Source: Costus lasius
Taxonomy: Eukaryota > Streptophyta > Magnoliopsida > Zingiberales > Costaceae
Assembly (NCBI GenBank): GCA_027563935.2
Contig: CM050451.1
Location: forward strand, 101,397,565-101,461,564
Direction: 5' to 3'
DNA length: 64,000 nucleotides
The notes below the pieces were generated by a model, which ran no database searches, had not been told where the DNA came from, and worked only from the letters and a program-made list of their open reading frames with translations. Of the stretch, positions 21,681 through 35,147 are shown in pieces; positions within the stretch are counted from its first letter, which is position 1, and every line of letters begins with the position of its first letter. The position numbers and the translations under genes were made by a program.

Positions 21681-22971
21681 GATCTTGCGCCACCCACAAG
21701 GAGAAGGTGCCAAGATGAGAGGGAAGGATGGAAGTCACTACCAAGGTCCAACCTTGCAGACACTAAGAGGAGAAGGAGGAAGAGAGAAAATGCCAAGCTC
21801 CAAGCTTGAGAATGAAATCTCCGAGAGAGTAACATTTTACTCTCAACCCTCCTAGCCCTTATATAGAAATCACGGTGACCTCTGGTATTCTGAAATAAAT
21901 TCATAATTAATGTCTGCATTAAGTTCATCATTAATTATAGAATTAAATTTAGAATTAATTAAGAAATTTAAACTCTGAATTAAAGTCTCATAATGACGCA
22001 TTAAAATTCTGAATTAAAGTTTCATAATGGTCATTAACAACGTGACTCTTCAAATTCAGAATTAAATTCAGATTTAAATTCAGAATTAAATTCACAATTA
22101 ATCACAGAATCAAATGCAGAATTAATTCTCAGAATTAAATGCAGTATTTAATTCTCATGATTTCCATTGGGCCCAAGCGACTTACCATCATGGCCCATTG
22201 GGCCTTACTGTTAATTGGGCCTCATGGCCCATTGGGCCTCACTACCAATTGGGCCTCATGGTCCATTTAGCCTCGCTCAATATCATTAAGTTGTTGATTA
22301 AGCCATCAAATCCAATCCGATGCAACCCTTGGTTAAATACAGCTAACCGTGGTTAACTCGGTGTCAACATGCCAAAAATGAAGTTTAGCTCCGGTAAGTC
22401 CCTTCCATCTCATCAGGCACAATGGCACTGATGAATTCTCCCAAATAGGTCCTAGTTATCCAATAACTCAATCATTAGGCTACTCGATCAATACGAGAAC
22501 CCGAGCATCAAGTTGTGCGACCCTGTAGGTTCCTCTAACGTTGGCAGTGATAAACTCAAGTCATCACAAGCAGTGAGTGGCACCTAGCAGTGCATCGCGG
22601 CTACTCAAGTCTTCGGAATGGATATCAGCATTGACATCCCCATTATCGCAACAAGATACCAATGCATTACAGTCTCTTTGCCAAACTGATATTCGATTGG
22701 ACAAAGTGTTTCACCACTTTGTTTTCATCCAATCTCATGGTCATGACTAGATCAGGCTTTCACCTGGGTATGGCCATACACTTTCAGTCATGCAACCATA
22801 GGGCTTTCACCGTGGATATCAAGCTTTTTGCAGGAAGGGGCAAATCCTATGTCTGTCCATTGATCTTCTCATATGGATTGTGACATACCCAATGACAACC
22901 GTTATGACCTCCCTGCTACGGCGAGTCATTAGGTTGTATCAAAGTATATCCCTAGCCATATAGAAGAGTCA
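21681..22971 (-). repeat. B2 5' LTR, outer part after A1
   Basis: Continues the family B LTR: degenerate GTATGGCCATAC region near 22777, CCAATAACTC, and GTGCGACCCTGTAGGTTCC. It is again cut at 22972 by B1, at a point matching about 24495 of the B1 LTR. There is an AT-rich stretch (21890-22160) with repeated AGAATTAAAT-type words. No gene is seen. Confidence 0.85.
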
Positions 22972-24878
22972 TGTTGGGAAACCCCGGGGACATTTTACAA
23001 TTTTCAGAGACATAGACATACATACATACATTGCACAGCGGAAGAATGTCCCCGAAACAGGCCGGTCCCAAAAACCCAGTGAAGATCGCAAGCAAGAGAG
23101 TCGACACGATGAGTTAGGAAATACCTTAAGGCCGGTTTGGAGTGATGCCGATGTAGGCGCCCAAGTGTGCGCCCTCTGCAGTCTCATACACACGGATCTC
23201 TTGAGTCCTCTTCTTCCTCGCTCGGTGCTAGCCTCGGGAAGAAGATCCAAGCCAAAGGGAGATGCTCCACTTCACTTGCACCACCAAGATGAAAAGATGC
23301 GCCAAGAGAAGAGGATGGAGAAGATTGCGGTTATGAAGAAGGAAGAAGAAGTCGCCCTTGCTCCAAGCTCTCGCAAGAAGTTGCCCTTGCTCCTAGCTCT
23401 CGCGCCCTTTCTTTTTGTCACGCCTCCAAGGATGAATTACCCACAAGAGGGGGCGGCTAGGGTCACTTATATAGGGCAAGAGGCGGTTAGGGCAAGGACT
23501 AGGATCATGACAAGTGTAGGGCTAGGATGAGGAGGTTTTATGCAAGGAAAGTCTCCAAGACTTTTCCATAAACTCCATTCAACCTTTCCATAATTGCCCT
23601 AATACCATATCAGCCCAAGACATGCCTTAAAAGCATTCATACCATCAAGGGAGAAGGGCTAGGCGCCAATTGCTTCCTTAATGAAGCAACTTTGCCACCC
23701 CAACCCCATTATACCCCTTAAGCGCCAATGGGGTTGGGCTTCTCCCCATTATACCCTTTTAGCCTCTTATGTCTTCATGAGAACTTGTTATTGGGCCTCA
23801 TTGGATAATGAGCTAGCCCAAACTCCATTACATGGGTTGATTAAGCATTTGGATCCAATCCAATGCAACCCTAATCCAACCATGGTCAAATACGGGTCAA
23901 CCTGCCAAAAATGAAGTTTGGCTCCAATAACATTCTTCCATCTCATCAGGCCCATTGGCGCTGATGTAATCTCCCAATTAGATCCGAGCTATCCAATAAC
24001 TCGATCATAAGGCTTCCCGATCAATACGAGAACTCAAGTATCAAGGTGTGCGACCCTGTAGGTTCCTCTGACGCTGGCAGTGCTGACCAAGGTCACCACA
24101 AGCAGTGAGTGGAACCTAGCAGTGCATCGCTACTACCCAGGTCATTGGAATGGATATCGACATCGACATCCCCATCATTGCAATTAGGTACAGATGCATT
24201 ACAGTGTCTTTGCCGAACTGATATTCGATTGGACAAGTGTGTCACCACTTGTTTTCACCCAATCTCATGGCTATGACTAGAACAGGTTCTCACCTGGGTA
24301 TGGCCATACACTCTCAGTCATAGAACCATAGAGGAGCTCCATGGATATCATACTTCCCTAAGGAAGGGGCAAATTCTATGTCTGTCCATTGACCTTCTCA
24401 TATGGGTCGTGACATGCTCAATGACAACCGTTATGACCTCCCAACTACGGCGAGATGTTAGGTTGTATCAAAGCAAATCCCTAACCATATAGAATGATCA
24501 ATGACCTCAAGTCAAGGGATCAATGCATCTCCTATCACTTGTGAGGATAACTCATGACACCAAGTCATAGCCTCACAGCGGGTCTATCCAGTATATCCTC
24601 CAATGATATACCTATGTGTCTGTGTTAGCACCACGTGCCTAACCAGCCCACATACCAGTCTCACAAGTACCATAGCTGTCCCATATCCACTAGGGTACAT
24701 CGACTGGGGATTACAGTTCGAGCACAGATCTAATCTGTCTCCAGGGACATTATCATGTTAGTACATATGCGCAGATGTAAACAAACATAGATAACAACAA
24801 TGTCAGAATGATATAAATATCAAGGTCAAGTAGTACATGAGTTGACCAAAACTAGGTCCTAGGGCATATACACCAACA
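22972..24878 (-). repeat. B1 3' LTR
   Basis: 1907 bp. The minus strand reads TGTTGGTGTATATGCCC to GGGGTTTCCCAACA. It contains GTATGGCCATAC at 24298-24309 and a donor AAG|GTATTT (intron side starting 23124), 153 bp from the LTR end. It is itself inserted in the B2 LTR. Open frames such as 23165-23530 have no recognised domain. Confidence 0.95.
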
Positions 24879-24889
24879 ATCTCCCACTT
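24879..24889 (-). other. polypurine tract of B1
   Basis: Minus-strand AAGTGGGAGAT next to the 3' LTR. Confidence 0.8.
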
Positions 24890-24899
24890 GCACTAAGAC

Positions 24900-26014
24900 C
24901 TAGAAGTTGAGGAATCTCAACCCCATATCTCTAGCGTGACCATCATGCTTCTGCTGCGCCAAAGCCTTGGTCAATGGGTCTGCTAGATTGTTCTTTGTGT
25001 CAACTCTGCTAATCTTGACATCACCTCTGTCAATGATCTCTCTGATCAGGTGAAATCTTCTAAGTATGTGTTTGGATCTTTGATGAGACCGTGGTTCCTT
25101 TGCTTGTGCAATTGCTCCATTGTTGTCACAGTAGAGTTCAATGGGATCCACTACACTAGGGACCACCTGAAGATCACATAAGAACTTCCTTATCCAAATG
25201 GCTTCCTTGGCCGCCTCAGAAGCAGCCACATACTCAGCCTCGGTTGTAGAATCTGCTATGGTGGATTGCTTGAAGCTCTTCCAGCATACAGCGCCTCCAT
25301 TTATTTTGAACACATAGCCGGCCTGCGATCTAAAGTCGTCAGGGTCAGACTGGAACGATGCATCAGTATAGCCCTGCATACTGAGCTCTTCCTGTCCCCC
25401 ATAGACCAAGAACAAATCCTTAGTTCTTCTCAGATACTTCAGGACGTTCTTTACAGCCACCCAGTGCTGCAGACTTGGATTGGATTGGTATCGGCTGGTT
25501 ATGCTTACAGCATATGCCACATCTGGTCTAGTACACAACATTGCATACATGATCGATCCTACTGCCGAAGCATAAGGAATTCGACTCATGTCATCCCTCT
25601 CAGCCTGTGTTGTAGGACACTGGCTCTTTGAGAGATTAAGGCTATGTCTTACTGGAAGGTATCCCTTCTTGGATTGCTCCAAGTTGAACCTCTCCAGGAC
25701 CTTATCAATGTAGGTACTCTGACTAAGGGCCAGAAGCCTCTTGGATCTATCCCGGTAGATCCTTATGCCTAGAATATAGGCGGCCTCCCCAAAGTCTTTC
25801 ATCTTGAAACACTTCCCCAACCATGTCTTCACAGCTTGAAGACCAGGGCTGTCGTTTCCGATGAGCAGTATGTCATCGACATACAAGACCAGAAAAATCA
25901 CCAAGCTCCCACTGAATTTTCTATATACACAGGCGTCATCTTCGCTTTTGATAAAGCCATAATCTCTCACAGCTTCATCAAATTGAAGATTCCAACTTCG
26001 AGATGCTTGCTTTA
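24900..26014 (-). pseudogene. B1 pol, end of reverse transcriptase plus RNase H
   Basis: Open from the A2 insertion point (26014, QASRSWN) to TAG at 24900. It carries RT motif YVDDILLIGND, the RT connection IYRDRSKRLLALSQ, and RNase H YTDASFQSD, STTEAEYVAASEA, CDNNGAIAQ, ending GLRFLNF. This segment has no internal stop. Its upstream half continues at 35148 across A2. Confidence 0.93.
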
Positions 26015-27745
26015 TGTTGGGGTATGCCCTTAAGGCTAATGTTTGAGGCCTTGGGATTGTATGAGTATCATGTAATAAACTCTTATGTTTATAAAGGCAT
26101 GGTTATTATTCAGGTTGTTACCTTGTCTGCTGTAATAAGTGTACTTCTGAATAATGTCTCAAAGCTGTTCAGCTAGGCTGACATGCATATGTCCTTAGTC
26201 GAGATATCTTGGTGAACATGAGACAGCCTTGATATGATTGAGACTAATATGTGTGCTAATCTTATAGGATGCTTCGAGCATGGAATAAGATGTAGACTCA
26301 TGGGTACATTGGATGTACTGGACAGACCCTACTAGGATATTCAATTGCTTGTCACAATGTGAATAATCCTTGTAAGCACCAAGTGGCACATGTCCTTTGA
26401 CTTGAGATCACTTGTGTTTCTAAATGATGAATGTCATTATTTTGAGGTAGTTCAATATCATTTGAAACATAGTGATTATAGACTATCTTGGATAATGATC
26501 ATGAGTCAGGTTAGGACACTAGTGATAGATAAAGGATTGCCGTCTCCTTGTTCAAGGAGTGTGATGTTCTAAAGGGCCCCCCTGTATGAGATGATTGAGA
26601 TAGTGTATGGCCATACCCAGATGACTATGTTCATCTGATCTAATCATGCTCATCGTATTGGAGTTACAGGCTTGACATGCTTGTCCAATAAGAACATCCA
26701 GTGGCAAAGGAAACATGTATGCCTTGTGAAGTGGATTCACACTTGTGCTGTGGTTTGGGTATAGTCTTGGAAGACTCTTTCCTTTATATCGGGAGACAGT
26801 GATGTGTTGCTAGATACCCCTCACTGATCGTGATAACGTGAGTTGTCGTTACCGACATTTAAAGGAAACCCTTAGGGTCGCACAATTTGGTGATATGACT
26901 TACTTGAGTCAGATCGGGTGGACTGGATTGTTTTGATTCAGTTTAAAGGAGTTTAAACTCTGATTGTAAGTGAGATCCAGTCTGATCATGTTTGATTGAT
27001 TAGGGCTTGAGATCGGTAAGCTTCGATCGAGAGTGTGGATGCTGGATCGAAGAGATCAAGAGCATCAAAAGATGAACGGTCAGATTTTGAACCTTAGGGT
27101 TTAATTTGGTCTGAACCGATTCTTGGGCTGATTTGGTTTGGTCATTGGACCAATTAAATTGAACCGGCTCAAATGTGAGCGCTTGGTTCATTTGAGAGGA
27201 GAGCTAAGCGTTTGGTTCACTTCATGTGAACGCATAACGCATGCTTTGAAGACTTGCCAATTTTGGCATGTCGGTTTGGCAAAGGTGATGAATGTTGACA
27301 CATTTCGATCACAAGGTTTTGCGAACGCTCATCTCCTCTTTGCTCTTGACGAGACACACATCCTTCGGTGGTGTATGTTGACGAGGAGAAGCATCGGCCA
27401 AGAGAGACTTCATCATCTCCTTCCATTCGACAAGGAAGCTTGGGTGCCTTGCTAGCACAAGTGACGCCAAGCAAGTAAGAGATCTTCACCTTGTGTGTGA
27501 ACTTTTGGAGGAGATCAAAGTTGCTCTCTTCTTCCAAGCCGATATCCAACTTCATGGCGTTGGTATGATCCCTTTAAAGATCCTTTCGCTTATACATAAG
27601 TTAACCATATGATCTACATGCGGTCTTGAGGGTGACACCCCTTAAACTAGCACATGCGCCACCCCCTTTAGGGTTTCACCCTTTGCGCCCCCCCTCTTGA
27701 AAGGGGTTTTATCCGCTTGCGCTCCCCCTTGAAGGGGACCCAACA
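26015..27745 (+). repeat. A2 5' LTR
   Basis: TGTTGGGGT to GGGACCCAACA, 1731 bp. GTATGGCCATAC lies near 26608. Two GC hairpins (CCCC..TTGAA..GGGG) lie near 27690-27740. Short frames in it (for example 27217-27555) recur identically in the 3' LTR and are not independent genes. Confidence 0.96.
27554..27568 (+). promoter_or_regulatory. mini-exon start and splice donor (A2)
   Basis: ATG GCG TTG|GTATGA; predicted intron 27563-29486 (1924 nt). In frame with Gag at 29508 through seven exon 2 codons. Confidence 0.68.
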
Positions 27746-27747
27746 AT

Positions 27748-27759
27748 TGGTATCAGAGC
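27748..27759 (+). other. primer-binding site of A2
   Basis: TGGTATCAGAGC, two bases after the LTR. Confidence 0.95.
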
Positions 27760-29486
27760 ATAGGGTTCTTGTAGATTCATATGATTGCTTCATGTTGCTT
27801 GTTTGTGATCCTAATATGCCAACGCATGTGATAGATCTATCTTGAAGTTTCACCATGTATCTAGTTGCGCATGTCATGTAGATGAAAGCTTCTTACATTG
27901 TTGTTGCGCATGTTGTAGTTGTTTTTACCTAAAAAGTTGTTACATCTTGCGCGCTCCATTTAGATCTAATGGCGCCTACTATAAACCCTTAGATGGGTTG
28001 ATGGGGTTGAAGTCACCTCTTGGTTAGATCCAATAGTCTGATCAGACCATCTGACAGCCTAGATGGATCGACCAGATGGCACCTGTGTGCAAGCATGAGG
28101 TGGCCATAGGTCGATTGCATCTTAGGCGTGTAGCGAGGTCTGGTTGAGACAACCAGTGAACACACATGAGTTAGGCCCGGGGTCACACCCGCTTGCCAGA
28201 ACTCATGAGGGTTGTTCAACCCTTGGCGCATGCATGGTTGACCATTAGGTCAACTCGGGTCAGTTAGGACTCGGTGCATGCAAGGGCAGAGGATCTGACC
28301 AGATGGATGAGTGGATCCCTATCAATGGACCATTGTAAGGTTGTAGGGCTCATAAGAAAATTAAAATTGATGCCAATGGGGTTTTCAAAATTTTATTTTC
28401 TTGTAAAAGGATCACATGTTGATTGATGCCATGATGCTTGTCTATTTATTCTTATGTGGGCTGCCCATGTTAAATGTGTGCTGTGCTGGGGCCTGCGTGC
28501 CTGGAATTACACTTGGAAATTAATTTGTGATCTGCGAATCACATTTTTAATTAATTTATTGTATAATTGACCTGCGAGTCAAACTTGTCTAGATAGATCA
28601 AATTGTATTTGATTAGACAAGAGCACAAAGGCACACATCCTAGAGGGGCATTCACCTGGTGGCGCACCTGTGGTGCTCTTGGCGCTAGGGCTCTGGGTTG
28701 GACCAGATGAGATGCAAAAGTCCCAAGAAGAGCAAGTGAAGACTTAAGTTTCTTAAGGTCTTACTTAGGCTTTGGGCTTTTACCACATAAGATCCATGCT
28801 TTCTTTTTATTGCTTATATAATTAGAACTGCATGAGTTTATCTTCTGCTATCACCATAGGATTTGCATGATAGTGAAGAAGATAAAAGACCGTTAAAATC
28901 CAACGCTAACATATCAAGCTCGTAAGCCTTCTGACGCGAAACCTCACTGTTCTGACTATCGTTGGAGCCGTGTTGTACCCACTCAGTGGGCACGTCCATC
29001 TATCTTCAGACGGTGCTGGATTACACCTGCGTGTTACAGAGAAGGGATTTATCGCTTCTCGTTGCTCAGCATAGCACGTGGTGGTCCAGGGAGTAGGTCG
29101 GGTCAGCTTGACCATGTAGGTTACATATGTGGCGCATATGATAGCACATGGAGGCAGCCATCTGAGGGATCAGAGACTGTGTTGTACCAACTCAGTTGGC
29201 ACAGTCTGCTGGATTGCCCAGGTGAAGGGGAATCGCACGGGTTGGCGATTGGCTGGGACAGCCTACTAGAAATTAGTGCTTGTCATCTCTGTGCATCTTA
29301 TCTCGCCTGAGCGGGACGCGGAGACCAAGTATGAAATCTGGATCCCATCTCACTAAAAGAGTGTTACTCTTTCGGACTGTTTACTGGATTTTTCAGTCAG
29401 ACAAAATAGTGAGAAAAGAATCTTTCTTAAGTCCTGGATTGATTCTGAACATTGATACTGACCTTGCTGTTCTTGCATTGTTGTAG
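27760..29486 (+). other. A2 leader with stem-loop array and splice acceptor
   Basis: Non-coding. The array at 28489-28621 has GGGC/GCCT, TGTGAT/ATCACA and TTGAC/GTCAA stems around CTGCG(T/A) loops, then CTTGTCTA/TAGACAAG with an ATCAAA/TTTGAT inner stem. Palindromic hairpin AGACTGTG/CACAGTCT at 29174-29207. Branch-like CTGAC at 29458-29462 and TTGTAG ending at 29486. Confidence 0.78.
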
Positions 29487-29507
29487 ATACCTGCAGCAAC
29501 GAACACC

Positions 29508-32500
29508 ATGAGCTTCAATGTGCGATCCCTACTGGAAAGGGAGAAGTTTGCTGGGCCGAACTTCTCTGACTGGTTTGGACACCTTAAGATCGTTCTTAAG
29601 GCAGAGAGGAAACTGTATGTCCTCGAGACGGCGATACCGCCGCAGCCCGCTCCGAACGCCGCAAGGGCGGTTCGGGATGCCTATGAAAAGCACGTCAATG
29701 ATAGCATTGATGTCGCTTGCCTGATGCTTGCGTCTATGACGCCACCGCTGCAGCGTCAGCATGAGGATATGTCGGCTATAGAAATTATAGCGAACCTCAA
29801 GATGCTATATGCTGCACAGGCGAGGACAGAACGCTATAATCTGACGAAGCTCTTCTTTCAGAGCAAACTGGCTGAAGGGAGCCCAGTGGGAGCTCACGTG
29901 CTCAAGATGATTGGGCACAAGGAGGCTCTGGAGAAACTGGGGCATACCATCAACCAGGAGCTTGCTGTAGACATTATTCTGCAGTCTCTCCCGCCCTCTT
30001 TCGATGCGTTCATCATTAATTTTAATATGAACAAGATCGATTGTACTCCGGCAGAGCTGCTGAATATGCTCTTGACTACTGAGGAAACTCTGAAGGGAAA
30101 GCCTTCAACCTCTGTCTTAATGGTTCCTTCTAGGAACAAGAAGAAGGGGAAGAAGGGCAAGGCCCCTGTCAAGAACTATAGTAAGGCTTTGAAACAGAAG
30201 GTGAAGCGGTCGAAGGACAACAGGTGTTTCCACTGTGGCCAGCTGGGTCACTGGAAAAAGGACTGTAAAGCGCTCCAAGGAGATAAGAGGGGAAGCATCG
30301 CTTCTGGCTCAGGTATATATGTGACTGAGGTCATGTTATCTTCTTCTACCATTTCATGGGTGTTGGACACTACATGTGGAGTTCACATTTGTTCAAATGT
30401 ACAGGAACTCAAGAGAAGAAGGCAGGTGGGACAGCATGAGGTAGACCTACGAGTTGGAAACGGGGCACGGGTTGCTGCTGTTGCTGTAGGAGACTATTTC
30501 ATTTCTTTACCATCTGGCATTGTATTAGAATTAAACAATTGTTATTTTGTACCCAGTATTACCAAGAATATTATCTCTATTCCTGCTCTTGTCAGGAAAG
30601 GATTTGCCTTTGAATGCAATATTTCAAAGTGTGTTTTAACTTATGATAATATTGTGTATGCAACTGGTTCAATTAACAATGGGTTATTCATGTTGGACAT
30701 GGAATGTTCTATACAAAACATTGATAATAAGAAAGCCAAGTATGCTGATGACAGCACCTTGCTATGGCATAGTCGTTTAGGCCATATAAACGAGAAGTGC
30801 ATTAAGCGGTTGCATGATCATGGACTGCTGGGATCATTCTCCTACAAGGAGATTGATACATGCAAAGCTTGTTTAATGGGTAAAATGACGAAGTCACCTT
30901 TTCCTAATAAAGGTCAAAGGGCTTCAGGTTTACTTGACCTTATACACAGTGATGTGTGTGGGCCATTTAGTAAACATGCCAGAGGTGGCTATCAGTACTT
31001 CATTACCTTTACTGATGATTTTAGTAGGTATGGTTATGTCTATCTGATGAGACATAAGAGTGAATCTTTTGACAAGTTCAAAGAGTTCAAAAATGAAGTA
31101 CAGAATCAGCTAGGCCGAAATATCAAAGCACTTCGTTCTGATCGAGGTGGAGAATACCTAAGTCATGCGTTTACTGACTATCTAAAAGAGTGTGGGATTA
31201 TCTCACAGCTCACTCCGCCAGGAACACCGCAATGGAATGGTGTGTCCGAGAGGAGAAATAGAACGTTACTTGATATGGTTCGTTCTATGATGAGTCAGGC
31301 TACTCTACCTTACTCCTTTTGGGGTTTTGCACTGGAAACAGCTGCAAAGGTACTAAACCGAGTGCCATCCAAGGCAGTTTCAAAGACGCCATATGAGTTA
31401 TGGTGTGGGAAACAGCCGAGCTTGACATTTATCAGGATCTGGGGTTGCGAGGCTTATGTCAAAAAGCTCGCCTCTGGGAAACTAGAGAGCAGATCTGAGA
31501 AATGTATTTTTGTCGGGTACCCTAAGGAAACTAAGGGTTATTATTTCTACGATCCCAAGGAGAACAAGGTATTTGTTGCTGGACCGCCATATTTCTTGAG
31601 AAGGAGTTTCTTCTGCAAGAGGCCAGTGGGAGAGAAATAAAACTGGATGAGAATCCAGAAGAAGGACAAAGTAGTCAAGCACAGTTGGATGAGCCTGAGC
31701 CGGTGGATCAGGTTATTGAACAACCTGAGGCTCAGATAACACGGGAACCGCGAAGATCGGGAAGGATCCGTCGACAGCCTGAGCGCTATGACGGAGTCTA
31801 CATCATTGATAATGATGAACCCCTAACTTATGCGGATGCGGTCAGTGGACTGGAGTCAGCTAGATGGCTTGAAGCTATGCGAGCCGAGATGGACTCCATG
31901 TCAGATAACCAAGTCTGGGATTTGGTTGATCCGCCTCCGGGAGTAATCCCTATAGGCTGTAAATGGATCTTCAAGAAGAAGATTGACATGGATGGTAACG
32001 TGGTTACCTATAAAGGCAGGCTAGTTGCGAAAGGTTTCAAATAAATCTACGGGATAGATTATGATGAAACTTTCTCACCTGTAGCCATGTTTAAGTCTAT
32101 TCGGATTCTTTTCGCGATAGCAGCATATTATGATTATGAGATCTGGCAGATGGATGTGAAAATAGCTTTCCTTAATGGAAATCTGGATGAGGATGTGTAC
32201 ATGACACAACCTGAAGGTTTCACTAATCCATCAGATCGTCATAAAATATGCAAGTTAAAGAAGTCCATTTATGGACTGAAACAAGCATCTAGAAGCTGGA
32301 ACATTCGTTTTGATGAATCAATCTCTGAGTTTGGTTTCATCAAGAACGAAGATGACCCGTGTGTATATAAGAGGTTTAGTGGGAGCGTAATTACATTCCT
32401 AATCCTCTACGTCGATGATATCTTGATCATTGGAAATGATATTCCTGAACTGCATGCTGTTAAAGCATGGTTAGGAAAATGTTTCCAGATGAAAGATCTA

Positions 32501-33391
32501 GGAGAAGCAGCCTATGTATTAGGTGTGAAGATCTACAGGGATAGATCTAAGAGGCTTCTCGGGCTGTGCCAGAGTACTTACATCGATAAAGTCCTGGAGA
32601 GATTTCATTTAGAGAATTCTAAACTTGGATATCTTCCAGTCAGACATGGTCTGAATCTTTCGAAGAGTCAGTGTCCACAAACACAGACTGAGAAAGATGA
32701 AATGGACAATACGCCTTATGCTTCGGCTATTGGGTCCATTATGTATGCGATGTTGTGTACTCGCCCAGACGTTGCTTACGGGTTAAGCGTGACCAATCGG
32801 TTCCAAAGTAATCCAGGTATGGCGCACTGGATTGCAGTCAAGAACATTTTAAAATATCTGCGGAGGACCAAAGATATGTTCTTGATATATGGTGGTCAGG
32901 AAGAACTCAGTATAGAAGGATATACTGACGCTTCGTTCCAGTCGGACCAGGATGATTTCCGATCGCAATCAGGCTATGTTTTTAGCTTGAATGGTGGAGC
33001 AGTGGTGTGGAAGAGTTTCAAACAGTCAACTGTTGCTGATTCCACAACAGAAGCCGAGTATGTTGCAGCCTCGGAAGCATCCAAGGAGGCAGTGTGGATT
33101 CGTAAGTTCGTGAGAGAACTTGGTGTCGTTCCTTCGAGTGCAGATCCTTTGGTTATCTTCTGTGATAACACTGGAGCAATCGCACAAGCAAAGGAACCAC
33201 GGTCGCACCAGAAGTCCAAGCACATACAGAGACGGTTTCACTTGATCCGGGAGATCATTGATCGTGGCGAGATCAAAATATGCAAGGTTCATACAGATGA
33301 CAATCTGGCAGACCCGCTTACCAAGCCTCTAGCGCAGCAGAAGCATGAGAAGCACTGTAATAATATGGGTTTGAGATTTCTCAACCATTAG
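29508..33391 (+). pseudogene. gag-pol: copia Gag-Pol with one frameshift and one stop (A2)
   Basis: Open from ATG 29508 through Gag, the zinc knuckle (CFHCGQLGHWKKDC), protease and integrase to about 31580. A single C is missing there compared with A1 and A3, shifting the frame and stopping at 31638-31640. The downstream frame resumes (about 31580-33391) with TAA at 32042-32044, where a Gln CAA is expected before RT. RT YVDD (near 32408) and RNase H follow intact to TAG. The protease motif reads LDTTCG rather than LDTACG, a possible weakening change next to the active Asp. Not functional as it stands. Confidence 0.95.
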
Positions 33392-33400
33392 ATTAAGTGC

Positions 33401-33411
33401 AAGTGGGAGAT
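33401..33411 (+). other. polypurine tract of A2
   Basis: AAGTGGGAGAT abutting the 3' LTR. Confidence 0.8.
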
Positions 33412-35142
33412 TGTTGGGGTATGCCCTTAAGGCTAATGTTTGAGGCCTTGGGATTGTATGAGTATCATGTAATAAACTCTTATGTTTATAAAGGCATGGT
33501 TATTATTCAGGTTGTTACCTTGTCTGCTGTAATAAGTGTACTTCTGAATAATGTCTCAAAGCTGTTCAGCTAGGCTGACATGCATATGTCCTTAGTCGAG
33601 ATATCTTGGTGAACATGAGACAGCCTTGATATGATTGAGACTAATATGTGTGCTAATCTTATAGGATGCTTCGAGCATGGAATAAGATGTAGACTCATGG
33701 GTACATTGGATGTACTGGACAGACCCTACTAGGATATTCAATTGCTTGTCACAATGTGAATAATCCTTGTAAGCACCAAGTGGCACATGTCCTTTGACTT
33801 GAGATCACTTGTGTTTCTAAATGATGAATGTCATTATTTTGAGGTAGTTCAATATCATTTGAAACATAGTGATTATAGACTATCTTGGATAATGATCATG
33901 AGTCAGGTTAGGACACTAGTGATAGATAAAGGATTGCCGTCTCCTTGTTCAAGGAGTGTGATGTTCTAAAGGGCCCCCCTGTATGAGATGATTGAGATAG
34001 TGTATGGCCATACCCAGATGACTATGTTCATCTGATCTAATCATGCTCATCGTATTGGAGTTACAGGCTTGACATGCTTGTCCAATAAGAACATCCAGTG
34101 GCAAAGGAAACATGTATGCCTTGTGAAGTGGATTCACACTTGTGCTGTGGTTTGGGTATAGTCTTGGAAGACTCTTTCCTTTATATCGGGAGACAGTGAT
34201 GTGTTGCTAGATACCCCTCACTGATCGTGATAACGTGAGTTGTCGTTACCGACATTTAAAGGAAACCCTTAGGGTCGCATAATTTGGTGATATGACTTAC
34301 TTGAGTCAGATCGGGTGGACTGGATTGTTTTGATTCAGTTTAAAGGAGTTTAAACTCTGATTGTAAGTGAGATCCAGTCTGATCATGTTTGATTGATTAG
34401 GGCTTGAGATCGGTAAGCTTCGATCGAGAGTGTGGATGCTGGATCGAAGAGATCAAGAGCATCAAAAGATGAACGGTCAGATTTTGAACCTTAGGGTTTA
34501 ATTTGGTCTGAACCGATTCTTGGGCTGATTTGGTTTGGTCATTGGACCAATTAAATTGAACCGGCTCAAATGTGAGCGCTTGGTTCATTTGAGAGGAGAG
34601 CTAAGCGTTTGGTTCACTTCATGTGAACGCATAACGCATGCTTTGAAGACTTGCCAATTTTGGCATGTCGGTTTGGCAAAGGTGATGAATGTTGACACAT
34701 TTCGATCACAAGGTTTTGCGAACGCTCATCTCCTCTTTGCTCTTGACGAGACACACATCCTTCGGTGGTGTATGTTGACGAGGAGAAGCATCGGCCAAGA
34801 GAGACTTCATCATCTCCTTCCATTCGACAAGGAAGCTTGGGTGCCTTGCTAGCACAAGTGACGCCAAGCAAGTAAGAGATCTTCACCTTGTGTGTGAACT
34901 TTTGGAGGAGATCAAAGTTGCTCTCTTCTTCCAAGCCGATATCCAACTTCATGGCGTTGGTATGATCCCTTTAAAGATCCTTTCGCTTATACATAAGTTA
35001 ACCATATGATCTACATGCGGTCTTGAGGGTGACACCCCTTAAACTAGCACATGCGCCGCCCCCTTTAGGGTTTCACCCTTTGCGCCCCCCCTCTTGAAAG
35101 GGGTTTTATCCGCTTGCGCTCCCCCTTGAAGGGGACCCAACA
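33412..35142 (+). repeat. A2 3' LTR
   Basis: 1731 bp, near-identical to 26015-27745; followed by the TSD CTTTA at 35143-35147. Confidence 0.97.
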
Positions 35143-35147
35143 CTTTA

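Larger units (their letters stand above)
6747..22971 (-). mobile_element. Copia family B element B2, host of the nest (visible parts)
   Basis: The oldest visible element. Reading right to left: 5' LTR (12265-12548 and 21681-22971, still incomplete), PBS at 12252-12263, leader (10958-12251 and 8363-8707), then decayed gag-pol from 8362 leftwards until B0 interrupts it at 6747. Inserted into it are S3, A1 and, at 22972, B1. The rest of its LTR should lie beyond the far end of B1, and the rest of pol left of B0, both outside the window. TSDs of all complete insertions inside it match. Confidence 0.85.
26015..35142 (+). mobile_element. complete Copia family A element A2
   Basis: 9128 bp with LTRs 26015-27745 and 33412-35142 (1731 bp each) and the perfect TSD CTTTA (26010-26014 and 35143-35147). 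It is inserted in the RT domain of B1 in opposite orientation. By eye the LTRs differ at two sites (26882 C versus 34280 T; A versus G near 27662 and 35059), so it is very young. Its polyprotein is broken by a 1-base deletion and one stop. Confidence 0.97.

Noticed and set aside
23165..23530. 121-codon frame in the B1 LTR with Lys/Glu-rich stretch
   Set aside because: LTR sequence. The homologous frames in B0 and S3 are interrupted and there is no domain similarity.
27217..27555. 112-codon frame in the A2 LTR, repeated at 34614-34952, with similar antisense frames in A1, A3 and A5 LTRs
   Set aside because: It lies antisense in LTR U5. The similarity between copies follows the nucleotide conservation of the LTR, and the frames differ in length and ends between subfamilies. 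No domain is recognised.
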